Origin: Echinometra lucunter
Lineage: Eukaryota; Echinodermata; Echinoidea; Camarodonta; Echinometridae
NCBI GenBank assembly: GCA_029962745.1
Contig: CM057162.1
Span: 8,067,080 to 8,131,079 of the forward strand
Direction of reading: 5' to 3'
DNA: 64,000 nucleotides
Part shown: positions 41,501 through 56,500 of the stretch, piece after piece
How positions within the stretch are numbered: position 1 is the stretch's first letter
How the letters are laid out: each line of letters starts with the position of its first letter
The notes under the pieces: generated by a model
What the model saw: the letters and a program-made list of their open reading frames with translations, nothing else
The model's database searches: none
What the model was told of the DNA's origin: nothing
Program-made: the position numbers and the translations under genes

Positions 41501-44500
41501 AACGCAAACAGAGTGCTGGGATTGGATAATGTACGGGCTGAAATGTTTGGTGGCAGCAGCAATAGACAGAGCTTCTACCTCACAGGGGAGCCATGTGACT
41601 TGACGGCCCCGAAGCTAAGCACTAAAAAAGCCTGCGACTAGAGTTTTCTCATTCCTTGTGATATACAAGGTAGCGTCAAGGCCATGTTTCTTGACAGAAC
41701 CATCAGTAACTATCCACAACTGATCTGAAGAGCGCGGCAGAGTGACAGTTCATGATGAGCTGATGACAGACTGAGCTTTCTTGAAAGAATCATGTAGCTC
41801 ATCCGTCCATGTGATGGGGTCCTGTGATTTCAACCCAGCGATAGAGCTATCAAGGGGGCTCAGGTAGGATGCGCAATTAGGGAGCACACGGGAAAGCATC
41901 TTATAGGCACCAATGAAAGATCGCATGCCTTTCATAGTAGAAGGAGGTGAGCAAGAAGACAATGTTGTCACTCTATGTGGGCTGGCCTTGAGGGTTCCTT
42001 CAGACCAGACCCAACCTAGAATTGTGGTAGTCTTTGGACAGACGGTAGTCTTGGATGGAGAAAGGTGGAGGCCATTGGAGGCTAGAGCCTGTAATACTCG
42101 AGACCAATTCTGCAATAACGCCTGTGGGGTGTCTGCACCACAGTACATATCATCGGCAAGCTTAACGACAACACCCTCAACCAACAAATCACCAAGTACC
42201 CGACTCATCAACTCCTCCAAGGCAGTCTCAGAACCAGGCATACCCATAGCACAATGGGTGTATACTCTGATGCCTCGAAAAGGTGTAGCAACACCGCAGT
42301 ACTTCATTGACTCACGCGAAAGAGGTATTTGGTAAAAGGCACTAGCAAGGTCAGATGCAATTATATACCTCCACTGTCCTATCTTTCGCAGAGTGGAATC
42401 AACATCCGGCAGAATTGAGGGTTGTGGCTTGGAGTAGCGGCCAACATCAGCAAAGGCAGTTACCAAGCGGGACCCGCCATTAGCTAGGCTTCCTGACAAG
42501 AAACGACGGGTTAACATACTCAGCAGTAACGCCAACATCCTCGGGGCGTGCAAACACGCCAAGCCTTTCAAGATCATCAAACTTGTCCTGTAATTCAACT
42601 AGCTTGTCATGGGAATATAAGGGAAGGCGGCCCCTGCGTTGTGGCGGTTGGACTGGACCCATGTTCACAACGGCCTGGAATGGGCCAGAAGCGCCATTGT
42701 AACCCTTGAATGAGGGGCTAAACACACCATCATACTCAGCATGAAGAGACTGAAACTCACTCTTAACCTGAGGGGAAAGGATCCCATCAGGATCCAAAAC
42801 CACAGACTCAGAAGGCCGGGAAGGTTTGTTCCCCTGAGGTGACATACAAGGAACAGTATCATGCACTGAGGAGGGGGGGGTTAACCTGAACACCATCCTG
42901 CACAAACATGGGGCTAACCTGACACAAATGCTAATTGCAGCAGATAATGTAGGGGGCCTCAGAAAGATTGGGAATGCGGATCCTACCCGCTATGCTTGAG
43001 ACTACGCGGGGTACAGGGCAAAATTCCGTCAGAGTGGGTGTGGGCGGGGAAGCGGTACAAGGTTCCAAGACCAGGGCCTAATCATCGGCGAATTATAGAG
43101 GGAGGGAAAGCTCAAGGAACTCCCCTAGCCAGAGGGTGGTCGTTTGAGGTGGGCGCGGAGAACATGAGCACGACGCACAACATGACCACCTTTAGGCTTA
43201 CCCTGGGAACCATATGCATATACATTGCCATCGGCCAAAGTAATCTGCCACTTAGCTGGCCGGATAGCCACATCATTCCGCTCCATAAAAGGCGTGCCAG
43301 CCAGAACATCGACGTCAAGATTCTCGATGACCAATCCCTCAAAATGAAATACATGGCTGTCACGATAAAAAGAAAGGTGGGTTTCACCAATGACCACTAA
43401 AGGGGATGAGCCATCAGCCTGGTGAGCCGATTGGGAGGTTGGGGTCACAGTACAACCTAGAGCATAAGCCGCAGAGGCACGCATCATATTCCCAGTGGCA
43501 CCACTATCGACCGTGATGCGGACAGCATGATGGTTGTAGAATGCATCAAAATATGGAGACTGACGCACCTGGACACGCAATGTTGAGGAAGAATCCCCAA
43601 GGCTATGATCAGAGCAAGAATCAGACTGGACATGAGATTCTTCTGGGTCAAGGTCATCTGGAAGGCTTCCCTCACTGTCAAAAATCTTGGCAACCTGCCG
43701 GGCCTTGGCCATGTACTGTCTATCAGATTCTGGGAGGTAGGGACACACACTAAAAAAAATGACTACTAGGACGGCCAGATTGAAGACAGAGAGGGCATGA
43801 CTTGGTAGGCTTAGAGCGAAACTTAGAGTTTGGGACTGGGTACAGCGGGGCGTGGCCTGGTTACGACCACGAGGTAGAAAGGCAGCCATACGCATGGCTC
43901 TAGAACATTCGACTGACTCTAGCAGACTTTTGAGGGCTTGGGAAATCTCAGGCTTGAGAGAGGCAAGGGTACGTGACCGGAGCTCTGTGCCATACCGCTG
44001 TTTAACTACCTTGGGAAGGTCAGGGTGCAATAAGTAAAGCCACTGCAACACGATAAAATTCTTGATAGTGGGTGTGAGATCTTCATCCTCAAGAATGGGA
44101 TCACCATGGTGGGTGATTCCCGCACCAGATGTCAAAAGATTAACCTCTACAAAGGCAAGAATTCTTTGATACAAATCTTCAGGCCTTTCATCTGACTGAA
44201 ACTTAATGTCACAAAAATCAAGGAAATGGACATCTGTAGACTGGAAGCCATAGTGAAGCCTTATTGTTGACCAGATGTCATTTAGTGAGGTGGAATTACG
44301 CACTATAGAGTTTCTGGCAATCACAGGGCAGAAATTGGCTATCTGGCCAAGCATTAGGTCTAAGAGGTTAGCTTTTTGTTGGGCAGTTTTGCGCGACTCT
44401 GAAGGGATAGAGGTAGGGTCATCCGCAAAACCTCGTGTAGGATTTGATTTTGTCTTTTTGCCCCAAGTGACTGCATCGTTCAAGAAAGGGACAAAGTGAG

Positions 44501-47500
44501 GATCTAGATTAAGAGTATAAAGGAGATTCTGTCTCCAACTCTTGAATGATCTTAGTTTCTACCTTGCTCAAGCACCATTGCTTGGGTACTTTGGGCATAG
44601 CACATGCCATTGTGAGGCTGTGGGACTGTAGCCTAGGCCTACTGCTACTCTCACCGACACTACAAGTCTGCAGTAAAAACTTACTTTTACTGCGCACCTA
44701 GCTGTTTTTAACCAGCAAAATTTTTCCCAGAGTGGAGCATGAATTTACGAGGCTGTGGGTCGAATTCCAGCACTGCCACCACACAATTAAAGGAAAAACA
44801 AATGAGGTGCAACCGTAGTGGAGTTAACGTAGTTTATTAATGAATAGCAGAGAGAGGCTGCAAGACAGAGTTGTGTATACAATTCACCATAGATGGCGTG
44901 GTCATTCCTGGTAACATTTAACAAGTAATTAACTGGCGCTGAAGAAGTTTGCAAAACAGCAAGTAGCAGCTTAGCAGACCAGGTAATTTTGCACTGTAGA
45001 AAAAAAAAATTATGTTCCACTGATAGTAAAATGAACCTCTCAGGTGACTTACTGAATCACTTTCACTGTCCGACTCTGAACTGCTCACAAGATCTGGGAC
45101 CTCATTCTTCTTGCTGTTCAGGCTGACCAGTTTTCTCTTCTTGTCGTTGAACATGGTTGCCTGTCTCTGGAGGTCACCAATCTGCGACCCGCTATCGTGG
45201 CAAAACTTCTGCCCTCGCTTGTTCTCATGCAGGGCTCGGTCTATGTCCTTCAGATTAAAGAAGGCTCGGGCGTAACGGTAGTGATCCTGAAATGTTGGAG
45301 AGGAAAGAGAAATGGCTGTAAACCATTTAATGATAAGACTCTGACACATACTCCAGCCATAACTGCTCTGAACTTTACTTCATCAAAGATAATGCATCTA
45401 AGCTTATGGTTGGGATTTGGTTCATGTTTGAAGTGCCCAGAGGCATCAGTCAATATTAACTTGAGGGGGGGGGGGGCAATGACCAAGTGGACATGAACTT
45501 GTGGCCCGCAACGATATTTATATACATTTGTCAGTCGATCAATAGGATTTGGTCAGAAATATGATTTGTCAAATGGTTCCTAAGTTATCGCGATAACGAG
45601 CCATCTTCATGCATACAATGACCTCTATGACCTTTGAACTTTGACCTTCTGACCCTAAAATTTAATCAGATAATTGTCCCTCCCGCATGCATACATGAGC
45701 CAAGTTTGAAGGTGATCCGCCTTTGGGTTCTTAAAGGCATTGGCTAACTTTGTGAGCAGCTGATTTAAAAAATTCTTAAACTAAGATGAAACATGTGTAT
45801 GAGTACTTGTTTTTATACTCAAAAACCCTGAAACCAACCATAATTTGGAAGGAAAAGCTGTAAATTAGACGCAAACCGCGATTTTATTAGCTTTTGTCTC
45901 GAGAGACACTGAACTAAGAGGACCGTTTGGACGAATTCAAAAATACCGTTACTTGCCTTCCGCCGCGTGATACGTCAATACACACAGTGCGGTTCGTTGA
46001 GTCATGTGCGCATGCGCACTCCTTACGTTGGGTCTATGCAACCGACCCTCGTATATTTTTCAAACATTTGTTCACATTTCTAATATTTAAAAATACTTCC
46101 CGTGGATATTATGCTCTGAAACTTTCACACTGGTATTTTTACACTATAACCCTATTGTTTATCCCATTTTTAAGTAACAAAATGAGATTTTTTTAAAATC
46201 ATGACAATGTTAGCCAATGCCTTTAAGTTATTGCAGAACAAGCAATTTTCATGTATATGACCTCTATGACCCTTGACCTTTGACCTTATGACCAAAAATC
46301 TAATCAGGGTGCCGTTGCATAAAAATTTGCTATTATAGTAACTTTGCTACTATAGTAAATTTTCATGGAATACTGGATTTTGATTGGCTGTTGAACAACG
46401 TTACAATACCATTGATAGCACAGTTATTATTATAGTAAGTTTTATACAACGGGCCCCAGATCATTGTCCCTCCCATATATGCATACATGAGCCAAGTTTG
46501 AAGTTGATCAGTCAAATGTTTCTTAAGTTATCACAAGAACAAAAAGGGATGGACAGACAGACGGATGGCCTGAAAACATAATACCTCCCGTATCAATCTT
46601 CGGTAGGCGGAGGCATAAAAACACAAGATGCAAACCGATTTCCTTGTAGAAGAATAGTAATTATCACCAGCAATGGATAAGATAGTTAAATGCGAGTGAG
46701 CAAGGAAAGCAAGCGAGCGCTTTCCACTTTCCCATTTTCTTTCTTTTTCTCTTTTCTTTTTCTTCCTTTGCTTTTTTTTTCAGTTCTGAATTTTATGGGG
46801 GGGCCAAATGATATCTTTGCCCTCCCCCCAAAAAATTTCTTTAGGGGCAATTTCCCCCCCCCCCCCCCGGACTGATGCCTCTGGAAGAGCCGCTTGGCAT
46901 ATAAAAACACTAATTAGATATTACACTGAATTTGCAATTAGAGAGTTTAATGATAAGCTTGCTACAATCAAACGGCTCTTATTCATAGATGGTACAACGT
47001 ATCTCCTGCTTTAGAAATGAACTTGAATTTCGCTACGACTTTTTCACTTTCTGTGTATTCCCACCATTCAGCATTTAAAGATTCACCAAAAGTGTCACTA
47101 AAAGGAGCTACTCTACCGTTACCGGTTGATTATTACCTTCTGCCGGTAAGGACTGATGGTGACAGCCCGACGAGCATCCCACAATGCATCCCAGAAATCC
47201 TCCATACAAAATGAAGTCTGACATCTGTTACCATACAGAAAGTGGTTGAATGCACTGCAAGGGGACAGAAAGCATATTACATAAAACCTATTATACAACT
47301 CACTCCTAGATCCTAATCAAATGATTGGTTGATCGCAGTCACGCGTGATTAAGTTTTTGAGCCTATTCCGAATTTTTAGTGAAATAGCATGCAATATATA
47401 GTTTACAGTATTATCCAACATTTATTCTTTCGTCTTTTGCCCCATTTTACATTGTGCATTTGTTGAGTTGTGTTGTTTTATATGGCAAGGACAATGTTGC

Positions 47501-50500
47501 ATGCACTAGGAAGCGCAATCATTAAGCTTGGCTGCGCTTATTGTACACAATGTCTAACAAGAACGCCACTCGCGTAGCCAGAACGCAAAAAGAAAAAAAA
47601 AGAAAAAAGAAAGAAAACGAGACATTTGAATTCATCACAAGACGAATTAGGTGGTCTGTCGGAATCTTTTAGGTTTAGTGATAAAGTCGTTGGTAAGGAT
47701 TATTGATAAATTTTTTACATCTCGATAGGAGACTAACGTCATAGAAATTGGATGATTTGATATCGCAGCATAATGAAAAGATGATCCAAAGCTTTAATTC
47801 ACCTTAACTAATCAGATTTTCTATAGGGTTGTACATAAACTTCTGTGCACTGTATTGCAGTAGTCATAACAGGCCAAAATCAGGCAGTTTATTTCACTGA
47901 CTGTGACTATATATGTAATCATAGCTAAAGAGGATAATAATATAAAATGTAAAAAGAAAGTAAAAGGAAAAAAAAAATCCATCCCCCCCCCCCCCCCCCG
48001 GGACTCGAACCAGGGATCTTGAGCATGTGAGGCAAGGTATACCTGAAAACAGCTCATAGAGATAACACATAGATGGAAAACAAAATTCTAATATCATATT
48101 TTCTAGTTAAAATTTCGACATGTTTCTGACATCTGGTTAAAAACATATGGATGTATAATTTAGATATTTTCTAAAGCTACAACATTGGGCGAAAATCAAG
48201 CAGAAATAACGGAGATGTTGATCAAAGAAGACGAGAATGTATAATCAATTACGGTAAAGGTCATGTCCCATAAAGAATACACGTAAAATGAGAAAAATTG
48301 ACATGGTACCTTTTATCGTGAATTTAGACCATGATAACGTCATCAAAATGAGCAATACTGAATACCAGATTTGTAGAGAATTTTCTCAGCTACAACATAT
48401 CAGAATCCCGGCGAAAATTAATAAATGATAAGCGAGAGAGTCTTGGTTAAAGGCAAAAAATATAACGTCAAAAATTAAAAATCAAAATTTTGAGTTCACA
48501 TAAGAATAGGATGATGTCAGATCATCGAAAAGGTAAATTTTTGTCTTGGATTCACATCTACAACTCATAAGCTTTCAGAATATGGAAGAAAATTTGGGGG
48601 TCTCCATGCATTCTGAGGAGCTATGGCGGATTTTATAGGGACATGTTTTTACATTATTTGCCCCATGGATGCGTGCATGGATTTTGAACTTTGGCGCACA
48701 TTTGCGACCTTACGGTTAGTTGAAATCGGTTCTAAGTTGATGGAAATTGTTAAGAAAAGCATCAGGAATGCAAATCAAGTGAAAAACGGTGTTTTTATAT
48801 TATGCATGGATGCGCACAATTTTTTGAAATGCTTAGAATGGCCTGAAATGTGTGCAAAATAAGTTTGAGTTGATTTTGAGCATTTTTACTTTTTCCGCGT
48901 GCGCATCTGGGTATCTGATATTAATTGGATTAAAATTAACTTTAATCATGCCGAATATGAAGGAGAAATGACCATCCCTTATGAATATATGACCCTAGGG
49001 TGATTTTCACAAAATGGTGCCTGGAAGACGTCACGATGACACGTGACCCTGACAAACTTGCTAGAACTTGTCCTTAATAGGCCTGATAACTTACGAAAAT
49101 TTGACGAAAATCGAATGGACAGAATTTGAGTTATCGTCTGCACAAAAAATGGGAAGAATAAGAATAAATAAAGATAGTTCTGACAAAATCAAGAGGTGAT
49201 CTGTCATAGATGACAGACCACCTAAAAAGAGAGAAAAGTTTGAGCGATAAAAGAAAAAGGTAAGAGAACGTAGGAAGAGCGGGAGCAGACAAAGAAGAAT
49301 GACAAAGAAACGTCAGAGCTCCCACGCTTGGGGGCCAGGGGAAACTCCTCCTTCCCCCCTAGAGAGCGTGTGAAGCGCACTTAATATGTAATTAGTATGT
49401 TTTGTGTGCTCACTATCGCTCCCTCAAGTTGAAATCCTAGCTACGCCACTGAAGAAAGCAAATGGTGGCCTCCATGAGTGCGAATCTGACTCATGTGATA
49501 ATTTGGGACATACATGTCCGATTCGACAATGTTATCGCTGATAAGGTACATGTAAGCAGAGAAAATAGTTTGTAGAATGGACCTATTTGTTTTTTATCTT
49601 ATCAAATATCAGGATCTAGAAGAGTCGTTGCATAAAACAAGTGATGCATATCTCCATTCATTCATGATATTATCTATCCGCCCTCATTCAGATTGTGTGC
49701 ATCTATCTGAGTGCGATAGATGCTCACAGCCTCAACTCATGCAGATAGATCAGATAATGAACTCATGCGCATGCATCGTTTTTATAGATAAATCCAACTT
49801 CAGAACACTGTATTAAACTTATACTATAGCAGCAATAACTGGGGGCTTCCAAAGAAGAACAAAAGCTTTTTCAATGGGTCATGCAATCAGCGAGGTGCAT
49901 TGCTATGTCAGTGCATATTTTTTTTTAATAAGCATACTTGAAGCCCCCCCCCCCCCATTTAGAAATTACCATAAAAACAGCACCCAAAGTTCCAAACCAA
50001 ATTGGTCTGTACTATCAGACTCCTGTGAAAATTGACTAATCTAAGAAAAAGATTACAGGTTATACTCTTCCTACACGTGTAAACAGAATGGAACTACTGA
50101 CTTTCAAGGCCATCACCACAAGCAAGTTTGGAAGTGAAAATTTTCAACTGCATTTGCTCAAATATCTGGCTGCCAGGTGACATTTAAGGATTGTTAACCC
50201 TCAAAGAGTTGGGCTTTTCGGTCTATGCTATGGCTGGGGAGGGGAGCCATTATGCCCCCTGAGATCTTGCCCTTTGACTGCCCAATCGTAATGACAATCG
50301 GTATGCATCTGAAAATTTCTGAAAAATTCATTTCATCAATTATGCTAATCTATGCATGAAATCAGACCTTTTGCTCCAAATCACTACATAAAGCTCCAAA
50401 TATGATGATTTTTTTTCTGTGTTTTGATTTTCTTTTATTGTTTATTCAATGAAATTTAATGGCCACAGTTTTACAATTATAAACAGCATGAAATTTATCA

Positions 50501-53500
50501 ATTTAAATTTGTAAATGCAAAAATAATTGTACATTAATAAATTTTGTCTGAAAACACAAATCATACATGAAATCTTTCGAACAAATTTTTGGTCCAACTT
50601 GCAAGAACAAAATCATGCATATTCAGAACCGCGAGCCCGAGCGACAAGCCTTGTGGATTCAGTCTCAAAAAATGCGCGAGATTCAAATGAAACTAGATGA
50701 ATCCTTAACAATGAATCAAAATCTAGTCAGATCAGTGTCCCTCCCATATGCATACATAAGCCAAGTCTGAAGTTGATCCGTCTAACAGTTCTTAAGTTAT
50801 CACAAGAACGAAAACGGGACGGACGGACGGCTGGACGGACAACCCGAAAACACCTTCGGTGGGCGGAGGCATGAAAAGTCATTGAGGCGAGAGCTTTTGT
50901 GGATCAATGGATAAGTCCGCGGACTTTGAACTATGAGGTAAGGAGTTCAAATCCCACCACAGCAAGACATTAATCAACATTTGCCACTTTCCACTCAAGT
51001 GTAAATGGGTAAGGCGTGAAGGAATTCCTTGAATGCTGTGAGCACCAAAATTGGCAGCCTAGCTATGCCGGGGTAATATTGGTGCACCTTGAGCATCTTG
51101 CTTTGGTGGATATGTCCAATATTATTATTATTATTATTATTATTATAAAGGCTTGTTAACATACACTGTATGCAGCACTAAATGCCTGCATTTTTTACAT
51201 GAAAAGGAATGGTATGTGAGGTGGCGAAAAAAAAAGAAATGCCAAGGCTAAAATTTTCTCTTTTTCCCTCCTGCTGGCAAAGAGGTTAAGACCAATCAAA
51301 TTCTCGTAAAGTTAGCACAAAATATGACATCACAACTTTTGGCAAAAACTCTTTTATTTGAGCGTGAACTAATACTGATGCATTAATGCACAGGCTGATT
51401 ATTATAAGTGGCACATTTACTGAGCCATGTGTGAACACCAAAAATATGGGGATTTGCCAATGGAGTTCTGAATGATCTTTTATAAACTTTAGCTAACTTA
51501 AAGTTACTGTACAGAACTGTATTTCCCCAAGAAAATGGCTGGAAATAATGCAGTGAAGTTTGGTTGGATTCTGTGACAAAATATTCCACCACTAACATAT
51601 CTGAATACTAGTAATTTAAAAGTTGAATAGTATACAAATATTCAATGTTTATGAGTGCAATGGTTCCGAATATTGCATGATGGTGCAAGTTGAGCCGTTC
51701 TATTCAACGAGGTGAAGCTTAATTGTACGCGCAGTTCAGCGTGCCCTACGTTCTACTGAACGGCTGGCTCCCTTGAGCGTTCAATAGAGCTCTATTGCAT
51801 GGCTATACATACAGCTCTGTGTCCACGTGCTATAGCCGTTTCTTCTGAATATCATGTGACTGACATTCATCCAATCAGGTGTCTAGGATCTACTTATGTG
51901 TTGTATAAGAACAATTATTCTGTTACACACAACTTACCCTATGGCCAAAGCCTTGGTATATATCTCATGTGCACTGCGGAATTTGCTGTTTCTGAAGAGA
52001 TTGTTGCCTTTGTCCTTTAAACTGTTCATTTCCTGGTGGAGAAAAAAGTCAAAACAAAATAATCCCATCTTTTAAGATTATCATGAGCTTACCAAAAATT
52101 ATCATTTTCATTTGATAATTGTTTGAAATTAGAATGTGAAAAAGAAAGTGTCTCAAATTAATGATTGACTGATTGATTGATTGATATTGAATATATTTCA
52201 TTTCCAACTTTCCATAATCAAGAACACAGTCTACAAAAGCAAGTACAATATCACGAAATAAAATGGGAACATACTGGAAAGCACAGCTTGTTTGTGTAGG
52301 TTCCCTGTAAAAAATATAATATTAAACACATCTCTCATATATATCATTTTAAGGTGACTATACAATCCGCAAAAGAACAAATGCCAACTGTATTAATACA
52401 AAAACTGTCTATATTTCTGATGATATAGGAAACAATTTTTTTATTTTCATTGACCAAGGATGGTATTTTGATACGTTTCCCCAATGTTGCAATTTCATTT
52501 CATTATTTCCAATTCAATAAAATTCACAAAGGCAATAACATTTGAACATTTTACAGAAAAGATACAGTACAGCGAACATTTTCATGCATGCTCCATGCAA
52601 ATACCATACACATTTCACATATTGAAAGAAGAGATAGTTCAGTTCAGTTCAGTTCAGTTTTATTCCACTTTTAAACAAACAAAGAAATAAGTAGTACATA
52701 GTACAGGCATATAGTACATAAGTTCAATACTTTATGACAATGGTATAATCAAAACATCATCTACAAATCTATACACTGTATTTCACAAGAGTAATTAAGA
52801 GAAACAAGTGGCGCCCCTGGCGGTCTCGCCAGCATCTCGCAAATTTTAATGGCAGCATTCTTAACTAGTCACATACATGTATATGTATCAAGAGGTGGGT
52901 ATTAAAGTGTCCAGAATGTAATAATAATAATGATAACAATAATAATAACAATAATAACAATTATAATAATAATAATAATACCAATAATAATAATAATGAT
53001 AATAATAATAACAATAATAATAACAATAATAATAATGATAATAATAATGATAAAAATAATATAATGCACTTGTATTGCGCCATCTATCTAGTAATACTAT
53101 TCCAAGGTGTAAAGAATACAGTACATAGATCCTAAAAAGGAATATTAAATTTGATCTTCTGATAATATATTTATCAAATTAGACCTTTCACCTCAACTAA
53201 AATTGTCCCACATTATTCCTGATACTTGATGACCCTTGTAGGCAAATTTCATGGAAATTGAATGAACACTTTTGAAATGAAGGTGAAAATAAAAAATTTA
53301 ACCTTAAGGTTAAGTTTTCGAAATATAATTTTAATTGATTGGCCTCAGATGACCTTTGAACTTGACTTAGTGACCTGAAATTCGTTTCACATGATCTTTG
53401 ATACTTGATAAGCCTTGTGTACCAGTTTCATGAAAATTGAATGATTTTGAAATGAGGGGGGAGTTTTTGAAACATGATTTCAGTTTACTGACCTCAAATG

Positions 53501-56500
53501 ACCTTTGACTTTGATTTTGTCACCTAAAGTTCCTTCCACATGATCTTTGATTCTTGATAAGCCTTGTGTACCAGTTTCATGAAAATTGAACAAATTCAAT
53601 TGAAATGAGGGGTAAAAAAATAACAAAACTTAACCGCAAAGTTTTTGCCACATTATTTAAGTTTATTGACCACAGATGACCTTTGACCTAGACTTTGTGA
53701 CCTGAAATTAATTCCACATGATCTTTGATACTTGATAAGCCTTGTGTACCAGTTTCATGAAAATTGAACAAAGACTTTTGAAATGAGGGGTAAAAATAAA
53801 AAACTTAGCCTTGCGGTTAAGTTTTTGCCGCATAATTTAGATTATTGACCTCAAATGACCTTTGACCTTGACTTTGTGACCTGAAATTCCTCCCACATGG
53901 TCTTTGATACTTGATAAGCCTTGTGTACAAGTTTCATGAAAATTGAACAAAAACTTTTAGAATGAGAGTATAGGGGGGCCTATAGACCAATTTCACAACG
54001 CAAGAGGGCAGCAGACTGTTCGACACAGTTCAACATACTGCGGTGGGCGCTCCAACGTTTATAGTACACAAGTCAATAGCGCGTTATGTACATTCGTTCG
54101 ATTTTTTGTCTATTTTGACCAGTATATGCCGAGTTATGAGAAATTATCAGGGAAGTTCAGGTCGCAGCTGTGCGGTGCTCAAATGCCACAAGACTTAGAG
54201 AAAGTTTAAAAATTGCAAACTAACTGAGTGCGAAATCCACTCGCTTTTGACTCATGAAGCCTGTTTGTGTGAGAAGCCGTACTCCCTACACAGGTTTCAG
54301 TAAGCAATGTGAAGGAATTGCCCAAAACATAATCTTGCTTGCCCGAAAACATATCTCACTTGCTCAATTTCCACAAATTATGAAAATTCATGAGAGTTTG
54401 AATTACATTTTGCAACCTTGATATTGCTTAGCCATTGCTAAAAATTTACTTGCACTATGAGCATTTTGTTTACTGGTTGTTTTTTATTTGTTCTCATGGT
54501 AGCTTTGAGTGAATTTACTTGCCCGAAAGGGCAAGTAACTTCAAAATTCTCTTGTCCTTACATGATTCTTACTTGCCCTGGGCAAGCAGGCAAGTGGATT
54601 TGTAGAGCCCTGCATTAGCTACCTCAATCATACATGTACACGTAACTGTATATCATTATCACATCATCACCAAGCATACATCATCATCATCATCATCATC
54701 AGTCATCAGACTTTACATGCCCCCTTACTTCCATCGCTATCATGCTATGAGACTGTGACTTCACAGACATCCTCTATCGAAGACATTTCAGAGAAGGGAA
54801 AATGTTGTGAAGCGGTTTGGAGGTGATATGGAGAATTAATGTGTCAAAAAAAAAATTATGGAAATTTAATCTTACAAAAAAAAATAACAGTGCAGCCGAA
54901 AAAAATCCCATATTGATTATTTATTAAAGGAAATTCAAACTATGATCACAATCATACAAACTTCAGAGTCCTCTTTTTTTGGTACAGACATGCATCTGTT
55001 TACAATTGGACAAGATGCAACATTTTATATTAACAAGATATAACAGGTGGTCTATTTCTATAGCGAGAGTCCACTGCTTTGTACTGAAATAACTTTTTAG
55101 AGTATGATAGTCCCAGTCTAAAAAAACTTTTTGGAAATTAATTATTCCAGTATGAATCCAATAGTTCATTCCTATAGGTCTAGGGGAGCTCAAATGAATG
55201 GTAAACTGTTTCAACAGGATAAAAGTCTGCACGGTGAAGAGTTCATTAAAAAACCACGTCATCAGGTGCAGGAAGATGGAGCTAGATGAACGTTCTACCA
55301 ATGAAAAATGATGATGATGTTGACGATGTTCGTCTCTGCCTGGCTCGGTGAAGAGATCGGTCATGTCGATGAATGGAAGCCAGTAGACTGCTACAATGAC
55401 AGTGATGAGAGAACTATACCTGGCCCCAACGTTTATACAATGTACTCTCCTCAGGTTACAACTTACTCCTGTCAGTGTGCAATAAAAGCAGATATTGTAG
55501 TCACCGGAGCAGCCACTTTCCACTCTGCAATGGAAGAATAAGAAAAAATAATATAATCATAAGTAAAGTATTTTCAAAAAATCTAAACCCCTTAATGTAC
55601 TGCAATCAGAATTAAGTGGCGATTGTGGGCACTAACGAAAAGAAAAAAAAATAGACCCCCTCTATATTAAAAAAAATAAATACAAAATCAGACAGCAATC
55701 AGAAAAAGAAGAAATCTTGCAAATTTTATGTACATGTAACGTCAGAGTCTCTAGTCTGGCTTTATCTTCCCAACTTTCCTAACTGAATCAAGGCATTATT
55801 TCATTGGACATTTCTATTAAAAAAAAAAAAAAAGAAGGCAAATTTGAAGATTACAACATAATACAATTACAACAGCCATGATTGATAGCCAGTTAACAGA
55901 ACACATTCTTGCCCCCACCCAAGCAAAAAATTCCTGCATTCGGCCTATAGTAGGTAGGTCTACAGATTTTTTATTTAAAAATCATCATTTTAATCATGAG
56001 ACCCTCTTTTAAAAGTAAAACTGCACTGAACAACATTCCCTTCACCGTGGTACATGGTGCATAAAGTCTCCAGACAATGCCAGGCAGGGCAGGAACTCCG
56101 CGGCGGCGGAGCTCCCTGCATGCTGCAGCTGCTGCAGTGCAGAGTTTATCTGCAGTTGCCTGACATTGTCCGAGTATTACATGTACTAGTATGGAGGCAT
56201 ATTTGAGGGTTCGCAAGCTCTGCAGGGAAGGAAAAATAAATATCACGTTCAATCTGTGCCTCTAGCTCCTTAGGGATTTACCGAAAAACATTTTCAAAGA
56301 TGAGTCTTACCTTTTGTTTTTCAAACTTCTCGGCTTCGAGGTTGATCACGGCAACGCAATTTCCAGCTAGCTGCATCGAACGTCGTATAGATCCATGCAT
56401 AGCATGGCTTGCATAAATTCGGCAGCCAGTCAAACTCGCTTCGTAATGGTCGTTCTGCAGTTCAAAGTCAAATTTCTGGTGTTCGCCAATCCACAACATC

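Larger units (their letters stand above)
38529..44939 (-). mobile_element. Ty3/Gypsy-type LTR retrotransposon, 6.4 kb
   Basis: LTRs at 38532-38686 and 44784-44938, possible 4-bp target duplication GCGC at 38529-38532 and 44936-44939, a tRNA-Leu-type primer binding site, and the order gag-protease, RT, RNase H, integrase on the minus strand. It sits in the intron between exons 8 and 9 in the same orientation as the gene. Frameshifts, a 62-bp duplication and an integrase active-site loss make it non-autonomous, although the LTRs are still ~97 percent identical by eye. Confidence 0.88.
45540..46615 (+). repeat. TGACCTTTGACCT repeat split by two MITEs
   Basis: The repeat runs 45600-45734, 46223-46310 and 46456-46615 (ending GGACAGACAGACGGATGG), interrupted by MITEs at 45735-46222 and 46310-46455. 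The nesting gives a relative order of insertion. Confidence 0.75.

Noticed and set aside
43112..43400. Opposite-strand ORFs inside gag/pol
   Set aside because: Frame shadows of the retroelement ORF.
51376..51600. Minus-strand text GNTVLYSN resembling the missing TPR helix
   Set aside because: No acceptor in the right phase and poor similarity beyond six residues.
54963..55523. 186-codon minus-strand ORF in the intron between exons 5 and 6, with an acceptor and GTAAGT donor near 55460-55525
   Set aside because: The only open reading of the splice-bounded part is out of phase with the neighbouring exons, and no domain is recognisable. Treated as chance or repeat ORF.
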